This document shows, in pieces, positions 8,820 through 17,795 of a stretch of 64,000 nucleotides of DNA. The DNA is from Mycobacterium branderi (GTDB lineage: Bacteria > Actinomycetota > Actinomycetes > Mycobacteriales > Mycobacteriaceae): NCBI RefSeq assembly GCF_010728725.1, contig NZ_AP022606.1, forward strand, positions 930,001 through 994,000. Reading direction: 5' to 3'. Position 1 is the first letter of the stretch. Every line of letters begins with the position of its first letter. The position numbers and the translations under genes are program-made. The notes below the pieces were generated by a model. That model saw only the letters and a list, made by a program, of their open reading frames with translations, had not been told where the DNA came from and searched no databases.

Positions 8820-9079
8820 CCGTCTGGTTGATCGCCGGGGTGCTGCTGGGCGCCGCGGCGGCCATCACGATGTTCCGGCTGCTGGCCGGGCCGAGCACAT
8901 TGGATCGGCTGGTGGCGGTCGATACTTTGATCGCGGTGACGATGTGCGCGATCGGCACTTGGGCCGCAGCCAGTTTGGACAGCACGGTGACCTACAGCCT
9001 GGCGGCGCTGGCGCTGATCAGCTTCGTCGGATCGGTGAGCGTGGCCCGATTCCGAGTCCCCGACCGGGACCGCCGATGA
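8816..9079 (+). CDS. mnhF: Mrp antiporter subunit F
   Basis: This 87-residue protein has three membrane helices and the MnhF pattern AGPSTLDRLVAVDTL followed by a small-residue-rich helix. ATG 8816 is chosen over an in-frame ATG at 8792 because it overlaps the mnhE stop as ATGA, like every other junction in this operon. Its stop again overlaps the next gene. It is a structural subunit of the cation/proton antiporter. Confidence 0.9.
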   Translation: MTVWLIAGVLLGAAAAITMFRLLAGPSTLDRLVAVDTLIAVTMCAIGTWAAASLDSTVTYSLAALALISFVGSVSVARFRVPDRDRR

Positions 9080-9414
9080 GCCCCCTGGACGTCGTCTCCG
9101 GTGTGCTGGTGCTGGCCGGCTCGGTACTGGCGCTGACCGCCGCGATCGGGGTGGTCCGTTTCGGCGACACGCTCTCGCGCATGCATTCGGCGACCAAGCC
9201 GCAGGTGCTCGGTCTGCTGCTGGTGCTGGCCGGCGCCGCGATCCGGCTGCGCGGCAACTACGACGTCGGAATGCTGGTTCTGACTGGGGCGTTCACGGTT
9301 ATTACGGCCCCGGTGGTCGCACACCGGGTTGGCCAATTGGCGTACCGGGAACAAAACATTCGGGAATCCCTGACTGTTGACGAAATGGAAGGTGGCGATG
9401 ACGAGAACGGATGA
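9076..9414 (+). CDS. mnhG: Mrp antiporter subunit G
   Basis: This 112-residue protein has three membrane helices and the MnhG signature RFGDTLSRMHSATKPQVLG (about 35-55). It is the last subunit of the Mrp operon. ATG 9076 overlaps the mnhF stop. The final 17 bp overlap the downstream methyltransferase start, so transcription probably continues. The long in-frame extension upstream of 9076 lies inside mnhF and is not used. Confidence 0.9.
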   Translation: MSPLDVVSGVLVLAGSVLALTAAIGVVRFGDTLSRMHSATKPQVLGLLLVLAGAAIRLRGNYDVGMLVLTGAFTVITAPVVAHRVGQLAYREQNIRESLTVDEMEGGDDENG

Positions 9415-10285
9415 CGACAGCTGGGACATCACCGAGAGCGTCGGCGCGACAGCGCTCAGCGTGGCGCTGGCGCGGGCCCGCGAGACCGAGTGCGAATGCC
9501 CGCTGTTCACCGACCGCTACGCGCAGTACTTCGTCGACGCCGCCGTCGAACGAGGCTGGCGCCCACCGTCTTCCGGCCCGATGGCCGAACGGCTGCGGAT
9601 CATCGGCGGCTACGCCGCGGCGCGCACCAAGTGGTTCGACGAGCAGTTCATCGCCGCCGGCGCCAACGGGATCGAGCAGGCGGTCATCCTGGCCGCCGGG
9701 TTGGACGCGCGAGCCTGGCGACTGCCGTGGGTGCACGGCACCGTCGTCTACGAGATCGACCAGCCTCGGGTATTGGAGTTCAAGGCCGAAACTCTCGCCG
9801 CGCACAGCGCCCGACCGGCGGCCGGCTACTGCGCCGTCCCGGTCGACCTGCGCCAGGACTGGCCAAAGGCGTTGCGGGACGCTGGTTTTGACCCTTCGGC
9901 CGCTACGGTGTGGTCAGCCGAAGGACTGCTGTCCTACTTGCCGGCGGCCGGCCAGGATCTGCTGTTCGAGCGGATCGTCGAGCTCAGCGCGCCGGGCAGC
10001 CGGGTGGCGGTCGAGGCGTTCAGCCCGCGATTCTTCGACCCCGAATACCTGGAACGCCAGGCCGAGCAGTGGCGCCGCATCCGGGAGAGCGGCGCGCAGA
10101 CCCCGAACGATCTGTGGTACGTCGAAGAACGCACCGACCTCGAACAGTGGCTGACCGGGCGCGGCTGGAAAGTCGCCGCGATCGAGGCACTGGATTTGAT
10201 GCGGCGTTACGGGCGATCACCCGCCGCCGACGACGAACAGACCATCCCGCGCAGCGTTTTCATCGAAGGCCGACGACCGAGCTAG
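9398..10285 (+). CDS. SAM-dependent methyltransferase of the mycobacterial TIGR00027/LCMT family
   Basis: This 295-residue protein opens with the family's typical SWDITESVGATALSVALARA and carries the SAM-binding motif AVILAAGLDARAWRL (about 92-106) and the EGLLSYLP motif. M. tuberculosis has many paralogues annotated as putative S-adenosylmethionine-dependent methyltransferases with unknown acceptors. ATG 9398 is preferred to 9377 because a GGAAGGTGG ribosome site lies directly before it and because paralogues start at this sequence. It overlaps mnhG by 17 bp. Whether it modifies a lipid or a small molecule cannot be read from the sequence. Confidence 0.85.
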   Translation: MTRTDDDSWDITESVGATALSVALARARETECECPLFTDRYAQYFVDAAVERGWRPPSSGPMAERLRIIGGYAAARTKWFDEQFIAAGANGIEQAVILAAGLDARAWRLPWVHGTVVYEIDQPRVLEFKAETLAAHSARPAAGYCAVPVDLRQDWPKALRDAGFDPSAATVWSAEGLLSYLPAAGQDLLFERIVELSAPGSRVAVEAFSPRFFDPEYLERQAEQWRRIRESGAQTPNDLWYVEERTDLEQWLTGRGWKVAAIEALDLMRRYGRSPAADDEQTIPRSVFIEGRRPS

Positions 10286-10338
10286 ACACACCGGAAAATC
10301 GGGTGCGTGGCGGGGCGGCCGCCGGGTAGGTTCGGCTG

Positions 10339-11568
10339 ATGCTCACCGTGGCACAACGGCTTACGGGAGCACGGCGGTTGTTCATCGTGTCGACGACGGT
10401 CGCGATGGTCAACCACGGCCTGTGGGTCCCGTTGGTCTTTCTGTTCTTCACGCTCGGCCGCGGCCTGCCGCTCACCGGGGCCGGGATGGCCGCGACCGTC
10501 GGCAACACCGGCGCCCTGTTCGTCGGGGCCGTCGTGTCCGGACGGGTTCTCGACCGGCTGGGACCGTTCCGGACGATGACGGTGTCGGGCGTTCTGGCCG
10601 CCGGTGCGTTCCTGGGCTTCCTGGTCACCACTACCCTCGCGGCGGCCGCGTTGTTCTGCTTCGCCGCCTCGATGGCCGCCAACATGTTCTTCACCAGCGA
10701 TCCCGAGGCGGTTCGCCGCCTGACGGCCGAGGGGCACGACCGCACGCAGATGTTCGCCGCTCTGACCACGGTGCGAGTACTCGGCTTCGGCATCGGCGCG
10801 CTGGGCGCGACGTTGGGTCTGGTCCTCGACGCCGGTTCCGGATGGTTCTGGTCGGTGCTTGTCGCGCTGATCGCTAGCGGTGAGTTGATCACTGCGATCC
10901 TGTATTGGCAGTTGCGCTGGGTCGACGACGCGGGCGGTCCGGACGAGCCGGGTGAATGGCAGCCGCCGCGGTACCGCGACGTCGTCCGGCAAGGCGGATT
11001 CATGGCGTTCGTTGCGGGCGTCTTCGTCATCGCGCTGACCACGATCGGCATGGACACGGCGCTGCCGCTGTTCATGCTGTCGGTGGGGCTGCCGAAATGG
11101 TCGACGACGGTGGCGTACGTGGCCATCTGTGTGGCGGTAGCGGCGTCGGCCCGGTTGGTGTCGGCGATCGGCCGGCGGGTGGCACACCTGCGGATCCTGT
11201 CGTGGTCCACGGCGTTGTGTGCGGTCAGTTTCCTGGTGGTGGACAGTCTGGTCGCGGTCCAAAATGCCGGTGCCGCAGCGTTGTTCGCGGTACTGGCCGT
11301 CGGGCTGATTCTGTTCAGCATGTCCGACGCGGCCTGCAACACCCTCGGCGCGAACATCATGCTGACGTTTGCGCCGGAGGAGTCCTCCGGGCGGCACGGC
11401 TCGCTGCTACAGACCGCATGGGCGGCGGCGACGGCGGTCGCACCGGGCATGTACGCCGCGCTGTTCAGCGCGGGCCGGATCCTGCCGTGGCTGGTCAGCT
11501 CGGCGTTGTTGGCCATCGCCGCAACGGTATTCGGCGCGGTGCACCGCGGCGCCGGGCGTGCGGCTTAA
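10339..11568 (+). CDS. MFS transporter
   Basis: This 409-residue protein has about 12 hydrophobic helices, a short cytoplasmic loop with the MFS motif GRVLDRLGPFRT (about 67-78), and a longer central loop around residue 200. It starts 53 bp after the methyltransferase stop. No substrate-specific motif is visible. The small size and absence of a TMS-13/14 extension fit a drug/metabolite or sugar carrier. It ends just before the remains of a 13E12-family gene. Confidence 0.85.
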   Translation: MLTVAQRLTGARRLFIVSTTVAMVNHGLWVPLVFLFFTLGRGLPLTGAGMAATVGNTGALFVGAVVSGRVLDRLGPFRTMTVSGVLAAGAFLGFLVTTTLAAAALFCFAASMAANMFFTSDPEAVRRLTAEGHDRTQMFAALTTVRVLGFGIGALGATLGLVLDAGSGWFWSVLVALIASGELITAILYWQLRWVDDAGGPDEPGEWQPPRYRDVVRQGGFMAFVAGVFVIALTTIGMDTALPLFMLSVGLPKWSTTVAYVAICVAVAASARLVSAIGRRVAHLRILSWSTALCAVSFLVVDSLVAVQNAGAAALFAVLAVGLILFSMSDAACNTLGANIMLTFAPEESSGRHGSLLQTAWAAATAVAPGMYAALFSAGRILPWLVSSALLAIAATVFGAVHRGAGRAA

Positions 11569-11570
11569 CA

Positions 11571-11612
11571 CTAGAACGGTGGCGGTTCGTCGTGGTCGCC
11601 GGGTGGGGGTAG
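11571..11612 (-). pseudogene. C-terminal remnant of a 13E12/DUF222-HNH gene
   Basis: Read on the minus strand this segment encodes LPPPGDHDEPPPF followed by a stop at 11571-11573. The intact 13E12 gene at 48937-50457 ends APPTDDDEPPPF and stop. Similarity continues at DNA level up to about 11612 and then breaks off. Together with the N-terminal remnant at 12140-12300 it shows that one ancestral 13E12 gene lay here in the minus orientation. Confidence 0.75.
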
Positions 11613-11730
11613 ATCGAAGTAGCTTCAATAATCGGCTCTTCGTGCCGCCCGACGCGTTCATTGAATGCCAAGCGCCCCCACGATCCGTCATTCACCATCG
11701 AGGGGAAGTCTGTTGAGAAGGGGGAACGCA

Positions 11731-12126
11731 ATGAGCACTGTTCTTGAACGGAGACGGGCACTCTGGCCGAACCCGCATACCCGCGCAGACGCGGCCCGAC
11801 TGTACGCCGAGGGGATGGAGTTGAGGGACGTGCTAGAGCGCTACCCCAATGAGGTGATCAGTGTCTCGGGCGGAAAGCCACGCGGGGCTGCGCGGCGAGC
11901 GATATATGCGCATTGGGCGCTGCTCCAGGAAATGGTGGGTGAGCCGGACATCGACCCAGACGACCGCCTCGCCGTCGAGCGGGTGATTCGCGAGGAGGGA
12001 CCAGAGATTGCCATGTGCCGCACGGGTAGCGCGTTGACGAAATACAAGGCCGACTTCCCCGAGATGAATCGCTTCCCGAACCTCGCCTGGTGGGCCAGTC
12101 AGGCACCGTCGAATTGGCCGCGCTGA
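11731..12126 (+). CDS. Unrecognised 131-residue protein inserted in a dead 13E12 gene
   Basis: This ORF encodes a soluble, charged, mostly helical protein starting MSTVLERRRALWPNP and ending in a Trp-rich tail. ATG 11731 follows a GAAGGGGGAA ribosome site at 7-8 nt, so translation is plausible. I recognise no family. A segment around residues 15-40 (ADAARLYAEGMELRDVLERY) resembles short helix-turn-helix-like repeats, but this is weak. Its base composition is visibly less GC-rich than its neighbours. It occupies exactly the interval where the middle of a 13E12-family gene has been lost, so it was probably brought in by recombination or by a small element. Confidence 0.6.
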   Translation: MSTVLERRRALWPNPHTRADAARLYAEGMELRDVLERYPNEVISVSGGKPRGAARRAIYAHWALLQEMVGEPDIDPDDRLAVERVIREEGPEIAMCRTGSALTKYKADFPEMNRFPNLAWWASQAPSNWPR

Positions 12127-12139
12127 AGCGCGGCGACAC

Positions 12140-12300
12140 TGGGCATAGCACGACCGGCTCGCGGCCAGACCCTGGCTGATCCGCATCGCCACAGCCACCT
12201 CGGCGCCCACCGCTGCCTCGGTACCCGAACAGCGCGAGAGCCGATAACCGAACAACTGTCACCGCAGCGGCGACGACGGGCCCGTTCTGCGCTTTCCGCC
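12140..12300 (-). pseudogene. N-terminal-half remnant of a 13E12/DUF222-HNH gene
   Basis: The minus strand encodes FGYRLSRC...AMRISQGLAASR, which matches FGYRLARC...ALRISQGLAGSR in the intact 13E12 gene at 48937-50457. About 18-21 bp are missing between the two blocks (where the intact copy has the SETEQWAMDT segment). A frameshift precedes FGYR, after which the similarity fades near 12300. The reading frame cannot be followed into a complete gene. The C-terminal tail of the same gene survives at 11571-11612. Confidence 0.75.
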
Positions 12301-12382
12301 GGATTGTCCACAGTTCGGCTTCTATCCACAGCGGGGCTTGTCGCGGGCATCGGTGTCGGACCCCATCGATATGATTTCGAAC

Positions 12383-13750
12383 ATGCGTTCGGATAGCCGG
12401 GAGGAGATCGTCGAGGCCTTCGACGCACTCGAATCTGCCATGAAGCGCGCCCTGGATCTGTCCTTCGAGGTGTTGACCACTCCGGAATGCCTGGCCATGT
12501 TGGAGCGCTGTGAAACCATCCGCCGGCGGTTGCCGGCGGTGGAGCATCCGCTGATCAACCAGCTGGCCGAACAGGCCAGCGACACCGAGTTGGGCGGCAC
12601 GCTGCGCTTCGCGCTGGCCGAGCGGCTACGCATCACCCCGGCCGAAGCCTCCCGGCGCATCCACGACGCCAAAGACCTCGGGCCGCGCCAGGCCATGACC
12701 GGCGAACCCCTCGACGCGCTGCTGCCCGCCACCGCCGCCGCCCAGCGCGCCGGGCAGATCGGGGCCGCTCATGTGGCCGTGATCCGTGGTTTCATGCACC
12801 GGCTGCCCGGCTTCGTCGACGCCGAGACCCGCGCACACGCCGAGGCCCACCTGGCCGAGTTGGCCGGGCAGCATCGCCCCGACGACCTAGCCATGTTGGC
12901 CCAGCGGCTCACCGACTGCCTCAACCCCGACGGCGACTTCACCGACGACGAGCGGGCGCGCCGACGCGGCCTGACCCTGGGCAAGCAAGGCCCCGATCTC
13001 ATGTCGCACCTAAGCGGCTGGATCACCCCGGAACTGCGCGCCACCCTCGAAGCCGTGTGGGCCAAACTCGCCGCCCCCGGCATGTGCAACCCCGCCGATT
13101 CGGCACCCGTCGTCGACGGACCACCCCCCGAGGAGACGGCCCGCCGCGACACCCGCAGCACCGCTCAACGCCAGCACGACGCCCTGCTGGCCGGACTGCG
13201 GGGGTTGTTGGCCTCGGGAGAACTGGGTCAGCACAACGGGTTACCGGCCAGCATTATCGTCACCGCCAACCTCAAAGACCTCGAAGCCGGCACCGGACAC
13301 GGCCTCACCGGCGGCGGAACACTGCTACCCATGAGCGATGTGATCCGGATCGCCTCCCACGCCCACCACTACCTAGCCATCTTCGACAAAGGCAAAGCCC
13401 TGGCGCTCTACCACACCAAACGCTTAGCCTCCCCGGCCCAACGAATCGTGCTCTACGCCAAAGACCACGGGTGCAGCTTCCCCAACTGCCCCGTACCCGG
13501 CTATCACTGCGAAGCCCACCACTGCACCCCCTACGCGAAATGCCACACCACCGACGTCAACGACCTCACCCTAGGCTGCGGCGGGCACCACCCCATCGCC
13601 GAAAACGGCTGGACCACCCGCAAACTGAAAAACGGCGACACCGAATGGATACCACCCCCACACCTCGACCACGGCCAACCCCGCACCAACAACTACTGGC
13701 ACCCCGACAAACTCCTCCGGCCAGACGACGACGAAGACGACGACCCGTAG
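12383..13750 (+). CDS. 13E12-family DUF222/HNH endonuclease-like protein (REP13E12 type)
   Basis: This 455-residue protein belongs to the 13E12 family repeated many times in mycobacterial genomes. The DUF222 helical region covers about 1-330. An HNH motif lies near the C-terminus ([12 protein letters not shown]...[11 protein letters not shown], about residues 370-410). The closing segment HLDHGQPR is typical of the REP13E12 members of M. tuberculosis such as Rv1148c. ATG 12383 ([17 protein letters not shown]) aligns with the usual family start; upstream TTG 12338 and ATG 12371 are less likely. The biochemical role is unproven. In M. tuberculosis, REP13E12 copies serve as integration sites for the phiRv1/phiRv2 prophages. 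This copy is intact and sits at the right edge of accessory block A. Confidence 0.9.
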   Translation: MRSDSREEIVEAFDALESAMKRALDLSFEVLTTPECLAMLERCETIRRRLPAVEHPLINQLAEQASDTELGGTLRFALAERLRITPAEASRRIHDAKDLGPRQAMTGEPLDALLPATAAAQRAGQIGAAHVAVIRGFMHRLPGFVDAETRAHAEAHLAELAGQHRPDDLAMLAQRLTDCLNPDGDFTDDERARRRGLTLGKQGPDLMSHLSGWITPELRATLEAVWAKLAAPGMCNPADSAPVVDGPPPEETARRDTRSTAQRQHDALLAGLRGLLASGELGQHNGLPASIIVTANLKDLEAGTGHGLTGGGTLLPMSDVIRIASHAHHYLAIFDKGKALALYHTKRLASPAQRIVLYAKDHGCSFPNCPVPGYHCEAHHCTPYAKCHTTDVNDLTLGCGGHHPIAENGWTTRKLKNGDTEWIPPPHLDHGQPRTNNYWHPDKLLRPDDDEDDDP

Positions 13751-13760
13751 CGCGGGAATG

Positions 13761-14396
13761 CTATTCCGACAGCTGGAATTCGATCATCGCGGCGACCGAC
13801 TCGACGGCCTCGCGAAGCGCCGCGAGCCGATCGGCCACCGACGGCGCGGACAACACTGCGTAGCGATCCGCCTGACCCATCGGTACCCGAGTTGCCAACG
13901 CGTACAACCGCTCTCCCGCGTCATCGGGCCGCGGGCCTAACAGAGTGTCGGGCCCCGGCAGCACCACGCCACGGGCGCCGGCGATTCGCTCGAACAGCGC
14001 CAGCACCTGGTCCTCGACCTCGCGCAGCTGGTCGGCGGTCACAGCATCCCCGGGCTCGTCGGGCCAGAACCGCACCAGAGCCCGCGGGTAGGGGTCGTCG
14101 GGCAGCCATTCGCTCACCCGGATCCGCCCACGGGTACGGCAACGCAGCGCATACCGGCCGGAGCCCACATCGATGCATTCGTCGATCGCCGCCACAGTCC
14201 CCACATCGCAACGCGCGTCGCCGCCGCCCACCTCGCGGCCGCGGGAGATCAGCACCACCCCGAACCGCGGCTCGGTGCTGCGCATGCAGTCCTGCACCAG
14301 CGCGGTGTAGCGCGGCTCGAAGATGCGCAGTGGCAGGTCCTCGCCCGGCAGCAACGCCGACTCGAGCGGAAACATCGGCAGCTCAAATGTTTCCAC
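13761..14396 (-). CDS. Lon N-terminal-domain (LON substrate-binding) protein
   Basis: This 211-residue protein consists only of a Lon N-domain: ELPMFPLESALLPGEDLPLRIFEPRY at the start, given here in part, is the diagnostic LON motif. The remainder is helical (about 120-205). It lacks ATPase and protease parts, so it is a stand-alone substrate-binding or adaptor-like protein. It starts with GTG 14396, 2 bp after the stop of the upstream carboxylate-amine ligase. The syntenic M. tuberculosis gene is Rv0434. Function is unknown. Confidence 0.88.
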   Translation of the reverse strand: METFELPMFPLESALLPGEDLPLRIFEPRYTALVQDCMRSTEPRFGVVLISRGREVGGGDARCDVGTVAAIDECIDVGSGRYALRCRTRGRIRVSEWLPDDPYPRALVRFWPDEPGDAVTADQLREVEDQVLALFERIAGARGVVLPGPDTLLGPRPDDAGERLYALATRVPMGQADRYAVLSAPSVADRLAALREAVESVAAMIEFQLSE

Positions 14397-14398
14397 GA

Positions 14399-15550
14399 TC
14401 AGATGTCCAGCTCGCCAACAAGCGCGTCGACGACAGCGCGCAGATCGCCGTCGTGCTCCTCGGCCACCCGGCGCTGCCGTTGATACGACGCCCCGAGCCG
14501 GGGAATATCGGCCACGGCAGCCAGTTCGTCGGCGCAGTGCAGCGATTTGGCAACCGGCTCAAGGCGATTGAGCACGTCGGCCAGATGGTCGGTGACGAGG
14601 CGCTCGTTGCTGTCGGCGTCGAGGATGATCACCGCGTCCAAACCATATCGGGCGGCCCGCCACTTGTTCTCCTGGACATGCCACGGCGGCATGGTCGGCA
14701 GCGTCTCACCGGCTTCCAGCCGGCGATCCAGGTCGACCACCAGGCAGTGCGTCAACGCCACCAACGCGGAGAGCTCCCGCAGGTTCGACACCCCGTCGCA
14801 GATCCGCACCTCCAGCGTCCCGTTGTGTGGCGAAGGCCGGATGTCCCAACGGATTTCGTCGATATCGTCGATGATTCCGGTTTTCTTCTGGTCATGCACG
14901 AATTTCTCGAACTCGGCCCAAGTCTGAAACTGGAACGGCAGGCCGGCGGTGGGCAACTGCTGGAACATCATCGCCCGGTTGCTCGGATATCCGGTGTCCT
15001 CACCGCCCCACCATGGCGACGACGCCGACAACGCGAGCAGGTGCGGGTAGTAGTCGAGCAGCGACGACATGATCGGCATCACCTTGTGCGCCGAGGACAA
15101 CCCGACGTGCACGTGCACACCCCAGATCAGCATCTGCCGACCCCACCACTGGGTGCGCTTGATCAGCTCGGCGTAACGCGGTGCGTCGGTGAGCTTTTGG
15201 GCGGACCACCGCGCGAACGGATGGGCGCCCGCGCAGAACAGCTCCATGCCGCGGTCCCGGACGATGGGACGCGCGGTGCGCAGCGTCTCGCGAAGGTCTT
15301 CCATCGCTTCGGCGGTGCACTCGCACACCCCGCTGACGATCTCGACGGTGTTGCGCAGCAATTCCTTGTGGACACGCGGGTTTTCGCCGATCTCCCCCAT
15401 GACCTCGACGGCTTCGTTGCTCAGATCACGGGTCTGCGCGTCGACTAACGCGAATTCCCACTCCACTCCGATCGTCGGTCTTGGCGAGCCGGCGAAATCC
15501 ACACGCTCGGTTACCCTGTTGCCCTTCGGGCTAACCGGAACCAATGACAC
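14399..15550 (-). CDS. YbdK-family carboxylate-amine ligase (GCS2-like)
   Basis: This 383-residue protein of the glutamate-cysteine ligase type 2 family has [10 protein letters not shown] at about 29-38, whose glutamates bind metal-ATP. It also has the conserved [22 protein letters not shown] and EVRICDG blocks. YbdK-type enzymes ligate an amine to a carboxylate and have only weak gamma-glutamylcysteine activity; mycobacteria make mycothiol rather than glutathione, so the natural substrate is open. It corresponds to M. tuberculosis Rv0433. It overlaps the end of sodC by 20 bp and is followed by the Lon-domain gene after 2 bp, so sodC, this gene and the Lon gene appear to be one operon. Confidence 0.9.
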   Translation of the reverse strand: MSLVPVSPKGNRVTERVDFAGSPRPTIGVEWEFALVDAQTRDLSNEAVEVMGEIGENPRVHKELLRNTVEIVSGVCECTAEAMEDLRETLRTARPIVRDRGMELFCAGAHPFARWSAQKLTDAPRYAELIKRTQWWGRQMLIWGVHVHVGLSSAHKVMPIMSSLLDYYPHLLALSASSPWWGGEDTGYPSNRAMMFQQLPTAGLPFQFQTWAEFEKFVHDQKKTGIIDDIDEIRWDIRPSPHNGTLEVRICDGVSNLRELSALVALTHCLVVDLDRRLEAGETLPTMPPWHVQENKWRAARYGLDAVIILDADSNERLVTDHLADVLNRLEPVAKSLHCADELAAVADIPRLGASYQRQRRVAEEHDGDLRAVVDALVGELDI

Positions 15551-16235
15551 CGCACGCCACCCGCTTGCCGGCGTCGCCGGTGGCCATGGTGGTCTGGTCG
15601 GGACCGGGCGCGCCGTTGACCTGGGTGTAGCGGTCCGGCGGGATGTTGGCGAAGTTGTCGGCGCCCTCGTGGATGACGATCGCCGAGCCGTCGCCGGACA
15701 CCAGGTCCTCCTTGGTGAACGCGTCGGTGGTGGTCACCAGCAGCGCGGCACCGTCCTTGCGGACCTGCAGCGAGGTCAGGTCACCGCTTTCGGGATCGCC
15801 GGTGTGCCCGGGAGCTTGGTAATGCCCGCCGGCAGAGAGGAAGTCGCCCGGCGCACCCCCCGTCGGGGCGACGGAGTTGGGCTCGCACTTGCCCACCGAG
15901 TGGATGTGCACGCCGTGGAACCCGGGGGACAGCTGGCCCAGGCCGGTGGTCTCGATCGTGACGGTTACAAAGCCGTTGTCGAATTCGAACTTCGCCGTGG
16001 CGACCTGCACGCCGGTGGGCGACATCAAATGCGTGGTCAGGCTCTCCGGCCGTCCCGGACCGCCCTTCGGCGGCGTGCTGGCCGGCGGCGGCGACCCGGT
16101 CCACACCGACGGCGTGGTCCCGGGCGACGTCGCCGGCGGCTGGTTGGGCGAACAGGCGCTCAGCAGCGCGACGGGGACGGCGAGCACTCCGAGGGCTGTT
16201 GCGGCGACGACTTTGCGGCTCACGGGCTTGACCAT
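15531..16235 (-). CDS. sodC: Periplasmic Cu superoxide dismutase lipoprotein SodC
   Basis: This 234-residue SodC begins with a signal peptide ending in the lipobox LLSAC (Cys about 28), so it is anchored to the outer face of the membrane. A Pro/Thr-rich linker follows. The dismutase domain (about 70-232) contains the copper ligands in [11 protein letters not shown] and GGHYQAPG, the partner cysteine in RVACGVIG, and the active-site region around HEGADNF. It removes extracellular superoxide. Start ATG 16235 gives a proper signal peptide; the longer frame upstream does not. Length matches M. tuberculosis SodC (240 aa), which is reported to bind copper but not zinc. Confidence 0.95.
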   Translation of the reverse strand: MVKPVSRKVVAATALGVLAVPVALLSACSPNQPPATSPGTTPSVWTGSPPPASTPPKGGPGRPESLTTHLMSPTGVQVATAKFEFDNGFVTVTIETTGLGQLSPGFHGVHIHSVGKCEPNSVAPTGGAPGDFLSAGGHYQAPGHTGDPESGDLTSLQVRKDGAALLVTTTDAFTKEDLVSGDGSAIVIHEGADNFANIPPDRYTQVNGAPGPDQTTMATGDAGKRVACGVIGSG

Positions 16236-16245
16236 GGGGTAAAGA

Positions 16246-16710
16246 CTAGCCCGCAACCACCACGATGACGCCGGGTGGCTGGTCGGCGACTTCGGGGACC
16301 CGTGGTTCAACGGGGGCGTCCAGTAATTTGCCCACTGCGTCGGCGGTGTCCCGCTCCCCGGGCGCATTGCTGAAGTACACCGTGGTGGCCGAGACGTCGG
16401 GCAACGACAGGTTGCCGACCTCGGCAACGTCGTAGCCCTTGCCCTTGAGCTGGTCGGCGGTTCGGCCGGCGACGCCCTCCTGGCCGGAGATGTTGTACAC
16501 CCGCACCTGGGCCTTCGCCGCGGCCGGCGTCGACTTCTTCGGCGGCATTGTGCTGGTCGTCACGGTCGACACCGAATCGTCGTCGTCGGAGTGCCCGCTC
16601 GATCCCATGGCCTGGAAACCCACCAGCAAGAAGATGACGCCGAGGAAGAGCAGCACCATCACCATGGCCCGCAGGGGCAGGCCGGAAGAGTCCGGGACAC
16701 GTTCGTTCAT
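16246..16710 (-). CDS. Membrane-anchored LytR C-terminal-domain protein (Rv0431 type)
   Basis: This 154-residue protein has a short cytoplasmic N-terminus, one membrane helix (about 13-33), an acidic/Thr-rich linker, and a LytR_C domain (about 63-150) with the [20 protein letters not shown] signature. The syntenic M. tuberculosis protein Rv0431 is annotated as a tuberculin-related peptide and has been linked to vesicle production (VirR). I base the match on domain and position. ATG 16710 is used because the frame upstream is not membrane-compatible. It lies 10 bp before sodC in the same direction. Confidence 0.85.
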   Translation of the reverse strand: MNERVPDSSGLPLRAMVMVLLFLGVIFLLVGFQAMGSSGHSDDDDSVSTVTTSTMPPKKSTPAAAKAQVRVYNISGQEGVAGRTADQLKGKGYDVAEVGNLSLPDVSATTVYFSNAPGERDTADAVGKLLDAPVEPRVPEVADQPPGVIVVVAG

Positions 16711-16762
16711 TTCAGCCCACTGTATCCAGGCGTGGGCCCAAACCCACAAAACCGGATAAAGG

Positions 16763-17071
16763 TCAGGTGACCTCGAAGCCGAGCCGCCGCGCGGCCCGCG
16801 CCTTCTGCCGGCTGGCACGCAGCCGTCGCAGCCGTTTCACCAGCATCGGATCGGCCGCCAGCGCCTCGGGACGATCGACCAGCGCATTGAGCACCTGGTA
16901 ATACCGCGTCGCCGACATCGAGAACAACTCTTTGATGGCTTCTTCTTTTGCACCGGCGTATTTCCACCATTGACGCTCGAACGCCAGAATGTCGTGTTCG
17001 CGGCGGGTCAGCCCATCAACGATTTCAGAGTCGTCCCCCGATCGATTAGCCCGCGCCTCAGCGCTGTCCAT
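16763..17071 (-). CDS. DUF3263 protein (Rv0430 type)
   Basis: This 102-residue DUF3263 protein has a core LTRREHDILAFERQWWKYAG (about 21-40) followed by FSMSATRYYQVLNALVDRPEAL, quoted in part, and a basic tail. The arrangement resembles a small helix-turn-helix-like DNA-binding protein, but no function is established. It is identical in length to M. tuberculosis Rv0430. It is the first gene of a minus-strand run leading to the LytR_C protein and sodC, and is divergent from def across 130 bp. Confidence 0.9.
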   Translation of the reverse strand: MDSAEARANRSGDDSEIVDGLTRREHDILAFERQWWKYAGAKEEAIKELFSMSATRYYQVLNALVDRPEALAADPMLVKRLRRLRASRQKARAARRLGFEVT

Positions 17072-17201
17072 ATCGCTCCTCTGAGCCTTCCCAAGACCCT
17101 TCGAATCTCGAATGCTGGCTGTTCCGGCGAATATTCAACCACGCCCGCAACAGCTGACCCGTAACCCCGGCCCGCGAGTCGCCCGCTTAAGCTTGCCGAC
17201 C

Positions 17202-17795
17202 ATGGCAGTCGTACCCATTCGGATCGTGGGAGATCCGGTCCTGCACACGCCCACCAAGCCGGTGCCGGTGGGCGCGGACGGTTCGCTGCCAACCGATCTG
17301 CCGGAGTTGATCACCACCCTTTACGACACCATGGACGCCGCATACGGCGTCGGCTTGGCCGCCAACCAGATCGGCGTGAGCCTGCGGGTATTCGTCTACG
17401 ACTGCGCCGACGACCGCGGCCAAACCGCGCGCCGCCGCGGCGTGGTGGTCAACCCCGTCCTGGAAACCTCCGAGATCCCCGAGACCATGCCCGACCCCGA
17501 TCACGACGACGAGGGGTGCCTGTCGGTGCCCGGCGAGTCGTTCCCGACCGGCCGCGCCAAGTGGGCCCGAGTGACCGGCCTCGACGCCGACGGCAACACC
17601 GTCACCGTCGAAGGCACCGGGCTGTTCGCCCGAATGTTGCAGCACGAGACGGGCCATCTGGACGGCTTTCTGTACCTGGACCGGCTGATCGGCCGGCATG
17701 CCCGCGCCGCAAAGCGGGCCGTCAAATCGCACGGCTGGGGCGTTCCGGGGCTGTCCTGGACACCCGGCGAGGGGCCTGACCCGTTCGGGCACTGA
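17202..17795 (+). CDS. def: Peptide deformylase
   Basis: This 197-residue enzyme removes the N-formyl group from nascent proteins in the cytoplasm. All three family motifs are present: GVGLAANQ at 49-56, EGCLS at 104-108 with metal ligand C106, and HETGH at 148-152 with ligands H148/H152 and catalytic E149. ATG 17202 gives the same length as M. tuberculosis Def. It is the first gene of def-GNAT-xthA, with a TGATG overlap to the acetyltransferase. Confidence 0.97.
   Translation: MAVVPIRIVGDPVLHTPTKPVPVGADGSLPTDLPELITTLYDTMDAAYGVGLAANQIGVSLRVFVYDCADDRGQTARRRGVVVNPVLETSEIPETMPDPDHDDEGCLSVPGESFPTGRAKWARVTGLDADGNTVTVEGTGLFARMLQHETGHLDGFLYLDRLIGRHARAAKRAVKSHGWGVPGLSWTPGEGPDPFGH

Noticed and set aside
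12383..13750. 13E12 gene as an insertion-sequence transposase
   Set aside because: DUF222-HNH proteins carry no DDE or serine/tyrosine recombinase motif, and no terminal inverted repeats or target duplication were seen.
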